NCBI GenBank assembly: GCA_947500875.1 | Contig: CANMUN010000003.1 | Span: 23,228-87,227, forward strand | Length of the DNA stretch: 64,000 bases | DNA from: Flavobacteriales bacterium | GTDB lineage: Bacteria > Bacteroidota > Bacteroidia > Flavobacteriales_D > Crocinitomicaceae | Direction of reading: 5' to 3' | Shown here: piece by piece, positions 1 through 10,860 of the stretch | Numbering within the stretch: the first letter of the stretch is position 1 | Layout: each line of letters begins with the position of its first letter | Translations under genes and position numbers: made by a program | The notes under the pieces: model-generated | The model's input: the letters and a program-made list of their open reading frames with translations, nothing else | Databases searched by the model: none | Told to the model about the DNA's origin: nothing

Positions 1-576
1 CGTTTAGGCGCATCGATGCCCCATAATCAACTGATTCTGTGCGAGCACCCACATGTTTATACCTTGGGTAAAAGCGGTGATGCGGGTAATTTACTCGCAG
101 ACCAAAAGATGCTTGAGGATATGGACGCTCAATTTTATAAAATCAATCGCGGGGGAGACATTACCTACCACGGCCCCGGACAATTGGTGGTTTATCCTAT
201 TTTTGATTTAGAGCAGTTTTTCAAGGATATCCATAAATATATGCGATTTTTAGAAGAATCAGTTATCATGACTTTAGCTAATTATGGAATCGAAGCAGAG
301 CGTATCAATGGATTAACAGGCGTTTGGATTCCCGGAAATCCATCGCGTAAAATTGCGGCATTTGGTGTAAAGTGTTCTCGATGGGTTACGATGCACGGAA
401 TTGGATATAACGTTGCTACGGATTTATCCTATTTTGATAAAATCGTTCCTTGCGGTATAACAGATAAGGCGGTGACATCCATGGCAAAGGAATTAGCGAA
501 GCCGGTTGCGTTTTCTGAAGTGAAGGATCAATTGGTTTCTAACATGAGTAAATTGTTCGGTTTTGATATAATCTGA
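1..576 (+). CDS. lipB: Lipoyl(octanoyl) transferase LipB, 5'-truncated by window edge
   Basis: Frame is open from base 1 (RLGASMPHNQLILCEHPHVYTLGKSG); RGGDITYHGPGQLVVYPI and the GVKCSRWVTMHGIGYNV block are LipB signatures. Confidence 0.95.
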   Translation, partial: RLGASMPHNQLILCEHPHVYTLGKSGDAGNLLADQKMLEDMDAQFYKINRGGDITYHGPGQLVVYPIFDLEQFFKDIHKYMRFLEESVIMTLANYGIEAERINGLTGVWIPGNPSRKIAAFGVKCSRWVTMHGIGYNVATDLSYFDKIVPCGITDKAVTSMAKELAKPVAFSEVKDQLVSNMSKLFGFDII

Positions 577-580
577 AAGA

Positions 581-982
581 ATGAATATACACGATTTAAT
601 CCCCAAAGTTGAGGGAGTCTTTTTGGCGCTATTGGAGGAGAAAGACAACGCAGAGTATGCCGTTTATTTGGTCAACGATCGAAAAGACATCATGGAGGGA
701 ATCATTGTGACCAGTGTAGGTTTTGGAGAGAATCTGCAGTCGGGGGAAGCCCTAAAAACAGCAACCTTACGCCATTCTCTCGAGGTTTTGTTGCCAGAGG
801 AATATGCAAAGATTGAGTTAATTGTTCCTGAGGTTTTCGGTTTGTATAACGAATATTGGGTGAGTTTTTGGGTGGATGAGGTACTTTACGATAAGAAGTT
901 TCTATTCTTACCAGATTCAATAAAAATTGAGGATTTCACCGTTTTGCCTAAGTTTAACAAGAGGGGCATATTTTTGACGTAA
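581..982 (+). CDS. Conserved hypothetical protein, 133 aa
   Basis: ORF 4 nt downstream of lipB, followed by a terminator hairpin; no recognised domain. Confidence 0.7.
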   Translation: MNIHDLIPKVEGVFLALLEEKDNAEYAVYLVNDRKDIMEGIIVTSVGFGENLQSGEALKTATLRHSLEVLLPEEYAKIELIVPEVFGLYNEYWVSFWVDEVLYDKKFLFLPDSIKIEDFTVLPKFNKRGIFLT

Positions 983-1004
983 AATTACCGCCGTCCGGAT
1001 AAAA

Positions 1005-1029
1005 AAAAGACGGCTCAAGGCCGTCTTTT
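1005..1029. terminator. Bidirectional Rho-independent terminator
   Basis: AAAAGACGGC-TCAAG-GCCGTCTTTT, perfect 10-bp stem between convergent genes. Confidence 0.85.
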
Positions 1030-1048
1030 AATGGAATAAATCGCATTC

Positions 1049-1756
1049 TTACTGTTTGTCGTAAATGGCGATGCACGTACCGCTTCCCCCAATAAGAGGA
1101 GTTGTATTATCGTAAGTATACGTAATCTGAATCTGGGTGCCACTCGAATTCATAGCACCTGTTCCTGAGAAATTGATGTCGCCTAATTGAATGTTGATGG
1201 TTTGCTGCGGGATGGTAACGGTAGCTCCATTAATGGTTCCCGTTGCAGTTCCACCAACAAGGTTGAAAAAGTTCTCAATGTTGATGTCAGCGGCGGTAGC
1301 GCCTTCGGTAATCGCTGGACTTCCAGAAACCGGAAATTGAGACCCGCTGCATGTAGAAGTTAATCCCCAAGTTGGTCCCGTCCAGTTTTCAGCACCAATC
1401 ACCACATTAACTGTTCGCTTAGCGGTGGTTGTTCCGTTAGTGTTGGTGGCGGAATAGTTGACATAGTAGGTACCAACAACAGATGTGTCAACTTGGTTGT
1501 CCGTGGTTACTGTTACTGCCGATCCGTCTTTGTTGGTGGCCGTTGCACCCGCATCGGTATAAGACGTCCCTACGTTGATGGTAACACTCGCAGTTCCATT
1601 TAACTTAATGGTGGGTTTGTATAAACAAGAGCCATCGTCTTTTTTGGCTTTTGAATTGAAATTTACGGCTCCGTTATCGGTACAGCCTTTCTTTTTGCAT
1701 GCGGTGAAGGTCATAAGACCAACCCCAACAAATAACAATAGCAAAGTTTGTTTCAT
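1049..1756 (-). CDS. Lipoprotein with DUF5011/Ig-like domain
   Basis: Lipobox-like TFTAC; CTDNGAVNFNSKAKKDDGSCLY motif; Ig-like repeat ASVTINVGTSYTDAGATATNKDG. Confidence 0.75.
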   Translation of the reverse strand: MKQTLLLLFVGVGLMTFTACKKKGCTDNGAVNFNSKAKKDDGSCLYKPTIKLNGTASVTINVGTSYTDAGATATNKDGSAVTVTTDNQVDTSVVGTYYVNYSATNTNGTTTAKRTVNVVIGAENWTGPTWGLTSTCSGSQFPVSGSPAITEGATAADINIENFFNLVGGTATGTINGATVTIPQQTINIQLGDINFSGTGAMNSSGTQIQITYTYDNTTPLIGGSGTCIAIYDKQ

Positions 1757-1801
1757 AACACTTAAGTTTTAGTTTTTTCAAATTTAGATAAATATTTGCA
1801 T

Positions 1802-2827
1802 TTACCCTTCGATTTCAACAACTTTATTACTGGTTAATGCTGTTCTGATGCGTTGTTCTAATTCGTCGCACAACTCTGGGTTGTCTGCAAGAATGGATTT
1901 AATGGAATCCCTACCTTGTCCTAAACGTGTTTCGCCATAAGAGAACCAAGATCCGCTCTTTTTCAATACGTTAAGTTCAACTCCTAGATCGATTATTTCA
2001 CCAATTTTAGAAATGCCCTCCCCGTAAAGGATGTCGAATTCTGCCTTGCGAAATGGAGGAGCAACCTTGTTTTTAACTACTTTAACTTTAACGCGGTTCC
2101 CAATAATTTCTTCTCCGTCTTTTAATTGGGTCGCCTTACGGATATCAAGACGTAGAGAAGCATAGAATTTTAAGGCATTACCTCCTGTTGTTGTTTCCGG
2201 ATTGCCAAACATGACACCAATTTTATCCCTTAATTGGTTGATGAAAATGCAACAACAATTGGCCTTATTAATCGAGGATGTTAGTTTGCGTAAAGCTTTT
2301 GACATGAGGCGCGCCTGTAATCCCATCTGAGAGTCCCCCATTTCCCCTTCGATTTCTGCTTTCGGCGTGAGAGCAGCCACAGAATCAATGACGATTAAAT
2401 CAATTGCCCCAGAACGAATAAGGTTGTCTGCAATTTCCAACGCCTGTTCTCCGTTGTCGGGTTGTGATATTAAAAGATTTGCCACATCCACGCCAAGTTT
2501 TTCTGCATAAAATTGATCAAAAGCATGTTCTGCATCGATGAATGCAGCGATCCCTCCTTGCTTTTGTATTTCAGCAATCGCATGTATGGCCAGAGTTGTC
2601 TTTCCGGAGGATTCCGGCCCATAAATTTCCACAATTCTCCCTTTCGGGTAACCATTAATTCCAAGCGCTAAATCTAAGGTCAAAGACCCGCTTGGAATAA
2701 CGTCTACTTTTTCAACAGGGCTGTCGCCAAGTTTCATAACAGCACCTTTCCCAAAAGTTTTATCAAGCTTTTCCATGGTTAATTGGAGCGCTTTCAGTTT
2801 TTCATTTTGAACATCTTTTGTTGACAT
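1802..2827 (-). CDS. recA: Recombinase RecA
   Basis: [17 protein letters not shown] Walker [31 protein letters not shown]. Confidence 0.98.
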   Translation of the reverse strand: MSTKDVQNEKLKALQLTMEKLDKTFGKGAVMKLGDSPVEKVDVIPSGSLTLDLALGINGYPKGRIVEIYGPESSGKTTLAIHAIAEIQKQGGIAAFIDAEHAFDQFYAEKLGVDVANLLISQPDNGEQALEIADNLIRSGAIDLIVIDSVAALTPKAEIEGEMGDSQMGLQARLMSKALRKLTSSINKANCCCIFINQLRDKIGVMFGNPETTTGGNALKFYASLRLDIRKATQLKDGEEIIGNRVKVKVVKNKVAPPFRKAEFDILYGEGISKIGEIIDLGVELNVLKKSGSWFSYGETRLGQGRDSIKSILADNPELCDELEQRIRTALTSNKVVEIEG

Positions 2828-2881
2828 AATTTTTTGTTTTTACAAAGGTTTAACCACAAGAACGTAATCGATTTACGTTTA

Positions 2882-3343
2882 TTAAAATTGCCCGAAAATT
2901 TTTAAAATTTCTTCAGCATGATTTTTAGTGTCGGGTTTGTCAATGACATGAATAAGTTCTCCCGACTCATTGAATAAAAAGGTTTTACGGTGGATTCCGT
3001 CGTACGTTTTACCCATGAATTTTTTCGGACCCCAAACGCCAAAGGCCTCGATAACGGTTTTGTCGGGATCTGAGAGCAAGGGAAAGAATAAGCGATGCTT
3101 GGTAGCAAATTTATGGTGCGATGCAGCAGAGTCTGCACTCACGCCAACCACGGAAACGCCCATTTCGCGCAATTTTTGCTCGCCGTTTTGAATGCTGCAG
3201 GCTTGAGCGGTGCAACCCGGTGTATCGTCTTTCGGGTAAAAATAGAGGGCCAATTTTTTACCCAAAAATACTGACAAGTAAAGCTCCTTATCCTCTTGGT
3301 TCTTAACGCTTAATTCCGGTAACTTATCGCCAATTTTTATCAT
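2882..3343 (-). CDS. bcp: Thioredoxin-dependent thiol peroxidase (Bcp/PrxQ)
   Basis: YFYPKDDTPGCTAQACSI peroxidatic Cys motif. Confidence 0.93.
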   Translation of the reverse strand: MIKIGDKLPELSVKNQEDKELYLSVFLGKKLALYFYPKDDTPGCTAQACSIQNGEQKLREMGVSVVGVSADSAASHHKFATKHRLFFPLLSDPDKTVIEAFGVWGPKKFMGKTYDGIHRKTFLFNESGELIHVIDKPDTKNHAEEILKIFGQF

Positions 3344-3409
3344 AGCACAATGTTTAAATATTAAACAAATATAGCGATTAAAATTACAGCAAGCGTGTTT
3401 TTAAAAAAA

Positions 3410-6100
3410 TTAATAGCCAGAATCTTCGGAATCCATCATTAACGATAAGCCGTTGTACACTGTTTCCAAGGATGCTTTCTTATTTTTTAGGGATTGTATC
3501 TTGTTGATATCGCTGTTTTTACCAAGTTGCTGAAGCTCTTCGTCAATAACCTCTTGTTCTGATTGCAGGATTTCCATAAATCGCTCAACGATCATTTCAA
3601 AATACCAACCGGTGTATTGGTTTCCATTTTTCTTACTGTAAGTCAAGACCTCGATGGCGCGGTCCATGGACGTACTTCCGTTGCGTATAACATGGTACGC
3701 ATAGGACAACAAGGCCCGCAGTTTATTGTAGTCTTTCATTTCTCCTCCAAGGATCAATTGTTCAATGAATGGAAGGTCTTGGGCATTTCCATATTCACCC
3801 ATTATTTCAGCGGCACTCACTCTAATTTCGGCCTCTTTGGAAGAACTCAATTCCCGTGCGATGCTCAATGCTTGAACAGAATCTATTTCTTTCAAAACGC
3901 TAATTGCGGCTCCTAAAACGGCTATTGAACTGTCGCGAAGCAAGACGCCACGGACGGTCTTAATGGCATCGGTTTTTTCAATTTTAGAAAGCAAAGCAAC
4001 CGCTTCTTTGCGAACTAACGATTTTTTGTCTTTCTCTAAGATTTTTAAGACGGCTGTCTTGAGGCTTTTTTTATCATTTATTTCATCCATCTTATTTAAG
4101 TAATCCAAAGCAGATGCTCGAATTCCCCAAAATGGGGCATTTGTAGCCTCTAGGATGATGTTCAATTTATTGGGATGTGAAGATTTTGCGATTCGCTTAA
4201 GCGCTGTTGCTTTTGAACGGTAACGGTTAGCATTGTAATACTGATGGATGAGCTGTTCAATGGGTTTTTCTTCATATACCTTTGCAAGCAGCATCTGATC
4301 ATCGTCCAAGTGAACATTTTCTAACTTACCGACAAATGGAAAACTAAACTCTTCCGTTTCATTTTCAATCGTAATTGGATAAACGTGTTTGCCGTCGGCA
4401 TCCCATAGGGCAAGGTTGACCGGTATTTTAAAGTTTCCAAAGTTCTGTGCCTGATTCACTTTTACCGTAACCGTATTGTTTTCTTGGTCGATTACTTGTT
4501 CCGTGAATAAAACGGGGTGTCCTTTAGATAAGAACCATTGGTTGAAAAACCAATTTAAATCTTCCCCTGACACTTCTTCCATGGCTAACCGAAGGTCATG
4601 TATTTCTACAGACTTGTAGGCGTTAAGGGTTAAATATCGGTTCAATCCCGCAAAGAAGGCCTCGTCTCCCAGGTAATTTCTCAACATGTGGAGAATCCTT
4701 CCCCCCTTGTTGTAAGAATGGTTGTCGAACATTTCTTCTTTGTCATTGTATTCAAAACGGATTAGGTTCTTATACTCTTGACCGGAGTAATAACCGTTCG
4801 CTTCTTCTTCCGCATTATAATCGGCTTCATCTATACCGTATTCGTACTCGTCCCAAAGATATTGGGAATAGTTCGCAAAGGACTCGTTCAAAGGTAGGTT
4901 CGCCCAAGATTCGCAGGTGACTAAGTCCCCAAACCAATGATGAAATAACTCATGGGCGATGGTGGATTCGTCGTTCCCATCAATCAGTTCTTTTTTCGTT
5001 TTGTAAACATAATCGCCAAAAACGACGGCTCCAGAATTTTCCATGGCACCCGAAACATAATCCCTTACCACGATCTGCGAATATTTGTCCCAAGGATACT
5101 CAACACCGAGTTTTTCAGAGAAAAATTTGATCATTTTCGGGGTCTTTCCAAAAATGGCTCTTGCGTCGTTTTCATATTCAGGTTCCACATAATAATTGAC
5201 TTCCATTTTCTTACCATCCTTTCGGGTGTAGAAGTCTTTCACGACTTTGAATTCTCCAACGGCCATCATGAATAAGTATGGCGCATGAGGTAAATCCTGT
5301 TTCCAATGGTCCGTTCGCATTCCTTTGTTGTCTTTTTTTGAACTCACCAGCTTCCCGTTCGAAAGGGTAACGTATTTATCCTCTACGGTCAGGATGATTT
5401 CTTGCGAGGTTTTTGAATTCGGCGCATCAATGGTAGGAAACCATACTGAATTTGCCTCCGTTTCTCCCTGCGTCCATATTTGTGGCATTACGTCTTCGTT
5501 GTCTCCCGTTGGATTAATAAAGAACAGTCCTTTATCAGAGGTGATGGCTGCTCCTCCCCCGGCTTCGCGTTCCTCTGGTTTGGCGATATACTCAACGACT
5601 AACGTAATCTTTTCATCTTTTTTGAAGTTTTGTCCGAAATGAACGGTTAACTTTTCTCCATCAGGATATTCGTATTGCAATTCGTTGCCGTTCATCCATA
5701 CCGCCGTTATTTCCATTCCTTTAGCATCCAATACCACACTATCCGTTGCATAAAAATGAGGTTTCATGGTTAACGTAGCTTTTCCAATCATTTGAGATTC
5801 CTCCCAGTTGAAACTTGCCTCGATTTTTGTGTGCACCAAGTCCATGTACTTCCTGTGAGAGGCATTGTACGGTGGGTCAAAACCATCGTAGTCCTCATAA
5901 GGGCCCCAGTCCTCGAAATCCATTAATGAATCGTCTTCATAAATTCCTTCATCTCCGGAACTTTCGCCGTCCATTACTATTTCAAAAGCTTCCCCGTCCG
6001 CTTCGTTTTTAGATGATCCACAGGCTGAAACAAACAACATTAAGCCAAGGACAATTAAAGTACATTTCATCATTGCATTATTTTTCACAAAACTGCTCAA
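3410..6100 (-). CDS. M1 family metallopeptidase lipoprotein with C-terminal HEAT-like repeats
   Basis: GAMEN motif, HELFHHWFGDLVTCESWANLPLNESFANY (HExxH-18-E), lipobox-like FVSAC, HEAT-like C-terminus; start may be an internal Met (MMKCTL). Confidence 0.92.
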   Translation of the reverse strand: MSSFVKNNAMMKCTLIVLGLMLFVSACGSSKNEADGEAFEIVMDGESSGDEGIYEDDSLMDFEDWGPYEDYDGFDPPYNASHRKYMDLVHTKIEASFNWEESQMIGKATLTMKPHFYATDSVVLDAKGMEITAVWMNGNELQYEYPDGEKLTVHFGQNFKKDEKITLVVEYIAKPEEREAGGGAAITSDKGLFFINPTGDNEDVMPQIWTQGETEANSVWFPTIDAPNSKTSQEIILTVEDKYVTLSNGKLVSSKKDNKGMRTDHWKQDLPHAPYLFMMAVGEFKVVKDFYTRKDGKKMEVNYYVEPEYENDARAIFGKTPKMIKFFSEKLGVEYPWDKYSQIVVRDYVSGAMENSGAVVFGDYVYKTKKELIDGNDESTIAHELFHHWFGDLVTCESWANLPLNESFANYSQYLWDEYEYGIDEADYNAEEEANGYYSGQEYKNLIRFEYNDKEEMFDNHSYNKGGRILHMLRNYLGDEAFFAGLNRYLTLNAYKSVEIHDLRLAMEEVSGEDLNWFFNQWFLSKGHPVLFTEQVIDQENNTVTVKVNQAQNFGNFKIPVNLALWDADGKHVYPITIENETEEFSFPFVGKLENVHLDDDQMLLAKVYEEKPIEQLIHQYYNANRYRSKATALKRIAKSSHPNKLNIILEATNAPFWGIRASALDYLNKMDEINDKKSLKTAVLKILEKDKKSLVRKEAVALLSKIEKTDAIKTVRGVLLRDSSIAVLGAAISVLKEIDSVQALSIARELSSSKEAEIRVSAAEIMGEYGNAQDLPFIEQLILGGEMKDYNKLRALLSYAYHVIRNGSTSMDRAIEVLTYSKKNGNQYTGWYFEMIVERFMEILQSEQEVIDEELQQLGKNSDINKIQSLKNKKASLETVYNGLSLMMDSEDSGY

Positions 6101-6174
6101 ATATTTTGTACTAAGATGTAGTTTTGCTAGGGATTTTCTAAATTATTTTGACATTTCTTTAAATTCGTTTCCCA

Positions 6175-7359
6175 ATGACTGACATTAGGTCCTATTCTTT
6201 TGATGGTAAACGCGCCATAATACGAGTAGATTTTAACGTGCCGTTGCACAAAGAAACCATGCAAGTGCAAGACGACAAACGCATTAAAGCGGCATTACCC
6301 ACGCTGAATTGGGTATTGAATCATGGTGGAAGTGTCGTGTTATTATCGCATTTTGGGCGGCCCAAAAACGGCCCTGAAGACCGTTTCTCCATGCGACATG
6401 TTTTACCAAGGCTTCAAGAGCTTCTTGGCGTTCATATTGGCTTTTCTTCTACCTTGGAAGAGGGAATTCTCAGGTCAAAGGAGTTAAATGCCGGAGATGT
6501 GATGTTGATGGAAAATGTGCGGTTTTTTGAAGGGGAAACCGATAATGATTCGGTATTATCGGAAGGGTTCTCTAAATTGGGTGACTGCTTCATCAACGAT
6601 GCCTTTGGTTCAGCGCACCGAGCTCACTCCAGCACGGCCGGCATTGCGTCATATTTTCCAGAGGACCGTATGATGGGGTTATTAATGAAAGAGGAAATAA
6701 ATAATGCACAACGTGTGCTATCCAACCCCGTAAAACCCTTTACAGCAATCATCGGAGGAGCCAAAGTTTCGGATAAAATATTGATCATAGAAAACCTTTT
6801 AAGCATCGCTTCGGATATCATTATCGGAGGGGGCATGGCGTATACTTTTGCTAAAGCAATGGGCGGTCAAATAGGTAATTCATTAGTGGAGGAAGATCGA
6901 TTGGAGAATGTTAAAACGATTCTATCGAAGGCCAATCAATTGGGGGTAAGATTGCACTTGCCTCAGGATAGCGTAATTGCCGATAGTTTTTCGGGTCATG
7001 CATCAACTCAAATAACTTCAAGCCATCACATACTCGAGGGTTGGATGGGCTTGGATATTGGTCCCAATTCGATCAATGACTTCAAAAAAGTTATTTTGTC
7101 CAGTAAAACGGTACTATGGAATGGACCCATGGGCGTTTTCGAGTGGGAGCCTTTTGCGGAAGGCACGAAGAACATTGCTTTGGCGGTTGCCGAAGCCACC
7201 TCTTCCGGAGCCTATTCACTGATTGGAGGAGGCGACAGCGCCTCTGCCATCGCTCAATTTGAATTAGCGGACAAAGTGAGTTATGTTAGCACTGGAGGAG
7301 GAGCACTTCTTGAGTTGTTTGAAGGAAAGGAACTCCCAGGAATTCGCGCTCTTGGTTAG
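6175..7359 (+). CDS. pgk: Phosphoglycerate kinase
   Basis: IIRVDFNVPL, LLSHFGRP, IIGGAKVSDKI, WNGPMGVFE, GGGDSASA. Confidence 0.97.
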   Translation: MTDIRSYSFDGKRAIIRVDFNVPLHKETMQVQDDKRIKAALPTLNWVLNHGGSVVLLSHFGRPKNGPEDRFSMRHVLPRLQELLGVHIGFSSTLEEGILRSKELNAGDVMLMENVRFFEGETDNDSVLSEGFSKLGDCFINDAFGSAHRAHSSTAGIASYFPEDRMMGLLMKEEINNAQRVLSNPVKPFTAIIGGAKVSDKILIIENLLSIASDIIIGGGMAYTFAKAMGGQIGNSLVEEDRLENVKTILSKANQLGVRLHLPQDSVIADSFSGHASTQITSSHHILEGWMGLDIGPNSINDFKKVILSSKTVLWNGPMGVFEWEPFAEGTKNIALAVAEATSSGAYSLIGGGDSASAIAQFELADKVSYVSTGGGALLELFEGKELPGIRALG

Positions 7360-8342
7360 TGATTTAAAAAGAAATCGACCAGTCTCGCAGAATACCCCAT
7401 TTCGTTATCATACCAGCCTACTAATCGGATTAATTTTCCCGATACCACCGTCAATTGAGGGTCAAATAAACAGCTGTAGGTTGACCCAATCACATCGCAT
7501 GATACTATGGGATCATGGGTAATGCCAAGTATTCCTTTCATGGCGCCTTCCGAAGCGCCCTTCATCGCGTCATTGATTTCTTGAACGCTCAGTTCTCTCT
7601 CGGTAATGAGGGTTAATTCGGTCATGGATCCATTGATAACAGGCACTCGAACACTTGAGCCTGACAATTTACCCTCTAGATGCGGAAAAATTTTAACCAA
7701 TGCTTTTGCTGCACCGGTACTTGTTGGGATGATAGCGTTTGTCGCAGCTCTTGCCCTTCTTAAATCCTTATGTGGTGCATCTTGAAGCCGTTGGTCGGAG
7801 GTATAACTATGAACCGTTGACAGGTGTCCTAATTCTATTTTACTCAACGACTCTATCACTTTAATCATCGGAGCAGCATTGTTCGTGGTGCACGAAGCGT
7901 TGGAGATTACTGGCCCTAAATCGCGCACGTTTTGCTCGCTCACCCCAAGAACGACGGTAGGCACATCCTCTTCACCCGGGGCAGATATCAACACCCTTTG
8001 GGCTCCTGCTACTAGGTGCAAACCCGCTAAATCTTTTGATAGAAACTTTCCAGAAGATTCCAGTACATCATGCACCCCATAAGTCAACCAAGGGATGTCT
8101 TTTGGGTTAGCATGCTGCGTAAACACAATTTTCTTTCCATTCGAAAACACCAGCTGATTTCCGATGATTTCGAAATTCAAGGGAAGCCTTCCTTGGCTTG
8201 AATCGTATTTTAATAAATGAGCTAATTGTTGGACGCTGGCTAAATCGTTAACCACTGCAACGTTCAACTCGTCCATTTCAAGCGCCAAGCGCGTGAAACA
8301 CCGGCCAATTCTCCCAAAACCATTTATGCCAATTGTTGCCAT
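7356..8342 (-). CDS. gap: Glyceraldehyde-3-phosphate dehydrogenase, type I
   Basis: IGINGFGRIGR, SNASCTTNN catalytic Cys, GWYDNEMGYSARLVD; overlaps pgk 3' end by 4 nt. Confidence 0.96.
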   Translation of the reverse strand: MATIGINGFGRIGRCFTRLALEMDELNVAVVNDLASVQQLAHLLKYDSSQGRLPLNFEIIGNQLVFSNGKKIVFTQHANPKDIPWLTYGVHDVLESSGKFLSKDLAGLHLVAGAQRVLISAPGEEDVPTVVLGVSEQNVRDLGPVISNASCTTNNAAPMIKVIESLSKIELGHLSTVHSYTSDQRLQDAPHKDLRRARAATNAIIPTSTGAAKALVKIFPHLEGKLSGSSVRVPVINGSMTELTLITERELSVQEINDAMKGASEGAMKGILGITHDPIVSCDVIGSTYSCLFDPQLTVVSGKLIRLVGWYDNEMGYSARLVDFFLNH

Positions 8343-8388
8343 CTTTTTTTGTACAAAAGTACACTTAGCCCTCCATTAATAGAACTGT

Positions 8389-10851
8389 TTAGTGAACAAC
8401 AAACACAAAACCGTGTTTTTCGATTTCAACTCCACCGTCGAAAGTGGCATTGATGCGGTAGAAATAGTTCCCTTCTTCTACCAATTTTCCATCGGTTGTT
8501 TTTCCGTCCCAAGTTCCTGCAGGATTCGTGAACTTGTACATGACATTTCCCCATCGGTTTAATATCACGCATTCAAATTCAGCAATTCCTTCAGGGTCAC
8601 TAATGCCAAATAACTGGTTTCCATTCATAGAACTCAGGGAAATGATGTTTGGAACATCAAAATCACATTGTTTAATGGTTATGATGGCCGTGTCGCTCGC
8701 AGTATGGCAAACGTTTGACGCGGTAATGAAATATTGTCCGGCATCCGAAACGACAATAAAGTTATCGGTTGATCCTGTACTCCATTGCAGTTGAATGGGC
8801 GAGTTGTAACCGGTTTGCTGAACGCCTGAATTAATAGAAGCCGCAATTAAGTCAATGGTCGTTCCTTTACAAATGGCACTGTCCAAAATATCTACGTAAA
8901 CATACGGTGGAAATTCGATTTGCGAATTGATGACGGTTCCACAAGCATTGTCGGTATAAACGATGCCGTATATCCCTGGAGTGGAGGTTGAAACTATGGG
9001 GTTTTCTACCGCCGGATTTGAGAAGGTAATGGCGGTGTCCGAAGCAGACCAAACCCCTCCAGCATAGGATTGGGTATTGGCTACTTGCAAGAATAAATTA
9101 CAAGCAACCGTGTCCGTAAAAATCACCGGAATAGGCAAGACTTCGAGTGCAACCGTAGTGTCGTAATTGCATCCAAAATCATCCGTAACATTGTAGGTGT
9201 AGTAACTTGTCCCAGGGATATTCGGCTGAACCACTAAAGCGGTATCGTTTTGACCAGAGATGATGGTTGGATCGTTGCTCCAAAAATCGCTTACGATGAT
9301 GTTCTGATATCCTTCTTGGTCCGGGTACAAACTCTGATTAAAATAAATACCCCACTGGAAAATATAACCATCGTCAATTCCTTGGTTATCTTGCACCGTA
9401 ATGGTCCAATTACCATTAACAGGACAACCAATGAAATTATTGAAATCTCCGTCGGGCAAATACACTCCATTGGGATTCATGGACGGGAATCCGTAATCAT
9501 TGATGACGGTATTGCCGGCAGCATTTTCACTGCAAATGGTTCCCAAAGTTGCTTGAGTTGGAGAGAAGCAGTACGACCAAACAGGAGAACCAGGAGCCCC
9601 GCCGTCTAAATTCGTGTCATTGCCCAAAAAGGTACCAATTCCGTTGCCACAACCACCTGGAACAAGTTCATTCCACCCCCAAGGCGTTTGATTATAAGCA
9701 TTCATAAGCGATACCGTCGTCCCGTTCGGACACGTTAAGGCAATTTCAAGATCACCAATGTAGGAGTGTTCTATATCGATGCACAATTGATCGAAATCTC
9801 CTGCGCCCGTTATTACGGTGCTGCTGTCGAATCCGGTAATTCCAATGTTGGTCGCGTATTGAACCCCACTTCCATCCGGTAAAAAGGTAAGACCAGCAAA
9901 AATTCCCCCAATCTCAAAAGTGCCATAGGGAATATCCACGCCCACGGTGTCTTGAGGGGTAACCCCACCAATAAGGGTCGTGTTCTGCCCTAAACAAACC
10001 GTATCCTCCAAAGGTCCGGTTCCTACAAAACTTGGCAATTGTGAAACTCGAACTTTCGAGGTTATCCGTTTAATTTGAGGAAAAATATCCGTAATTCTCA
10101 AGTCGATGAAATATCCCGCTCTGGCCGGAGGCGTAAACCAAACTGAGTCGTTGTTAAATTGTCCAATACCCCCGATAGTCCATTGGTAAGAACAATTATT
10201 AACATTTTGTGAATAGCCGGTATTGGTGACCTCCAACGCGTATGGGAATGTGGGATCTGCAACAAAGAGGATGCTGTCACCGAAACAAATATCTACATAT
10301 CCCGTGTCCGCAGGGTTCAAGGCATCTGGCCCTGTTCCATTGATGTAGGCATGCATGTGAGGAGCAAAAGGTTGTTGAGGATTTCCACAAGCCACATTGG
10401 CGTCCCAACCCGTTCCCTCAGCACTTCCATTGGTTTTAAATCGAAGGGTTAGGCATCCACTCGGATTGTTTTGAAACGAAGCTTGTACAAAAAAACCGTT
10501 CGGATGCGTTCCCGAATTGTAAGCACCTAACAAGGGAGAAGCGGTGCTTGGTCCGTCGAATACGTACAGCGTATCAGAAGGATCAATGTTAAATGTGAAG
10601 CCAATGTTGGTTGCAAAAGCGATGGATACTTTCGAACCTTGGGCAAGATCCGGACAAAAGGTAATGACCTCGTTCATGTTGGGGGCGTAGTTGGTTGGAC
10701 CGTCACTGAAATTGGTGCCACCCGCAGGAGGAATGATTGCGGAACAGTTCAAAGGATTTCCTTGAGGGTAGTCCGGCCCTGTAATCAGGATTTGTCCAAG
10801 TCCTGAAAACGCAGTAAAAGCAGAAACCAAGAGAATGTATAATCGTTTCAT
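8389..10851 (-). CDS. Secreted protein with CUB-like and proprotein-convertase-P-like regions and a gliding-motility-associated (T9SS type B) C-terminal domain
   Basis: Signal peptide; C-terminus ECVILNRWGNVMYKFTNPAGTWDGKTTDGKLVEEGNYFYRI is typical of the type B CTD. Confidence 0.85.
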   Translation of the reverse strand: MKRLYILLVSAFTAFSGLGQILITGPDYPQGNPLNCSAIIPPAGGTNFSDGPTNYAPNMNEVITFCPDLAQGSKVSIAFATNIGFTFNIDPSDTLYVFDGPSTASPLLGAYNSGTHPNGFFVQASFQNNPSGCLTLRFKTNGSAEGTGWDANVACGNPQQPFAPHMHAYINGTGPDALNPADTGYVDICFGDSILFVADPTFPYALEVTNTGYSQNVNNCSYQWTIGGIGQFNNDSVWFTPPARAGYFIDLRITDIFPQIKRITSKVRVSQLPSFVGTGPLEDTVCLGQNTTLIGGVTPQDTVGVDIPYGTFEIGGIFAGLTFLPDGSGVQYATNIGITGFDSSTVITGAGDFDQLCIDIEHSYIGDLEIALTCPNGTTVSLMNAYNQTPWGWNELVPGGCGNGIGTFLGNDTNLDGGAPGSPVWSYCFSPTQATLGTICSENAAGNTVINDYGFPSMNPNGVYLPDGDFNNFIGCPVNGNWTITVQDNQGIDDGYIFQWGIYFNQSLYPDQEGYQNIIVSDFWSNDPTIISGQNDTALVVQPNIPGTSYYTYNVTDDFGCNYDTTVALEVLPIPVIFTDTVACNLFLQVANTQSYAGGVWSASDTAITFSNPAVENPIVSTSTPGIYGIVYTDNACGTVINSQIEFPPYVYVDILDSAICKGTTIDLIAASINSGVQQTGYNSPIQLQWSTGSTDNFIVVSDAGQYFITASNVCHTASDTAIITIKQCDFDVPNIISLSSMNGNQLFGISDPEGIAEFECVILNRWGNVMYKFTNPAGTWDGKTTDGKLVEEGNYFYRINATFDGGVEIEKHGFVFVVH

Positions 10852-10860
10852 ATGAAAGGG

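Noticed and set aside
3563-5642. Several plus-strand ORFs of 105-117 aa inside the M1 peptidase gene
   Set aside because: They are antisense to a long conserved peptidase ORF with intact motifs and have no recognisable domains
7879-7930. GAPDH active site SNASCTTNN lacking the frequent second Cys
   Set aside because: To my recollection this variant is common in Bacteroidota GAPDH; not novel
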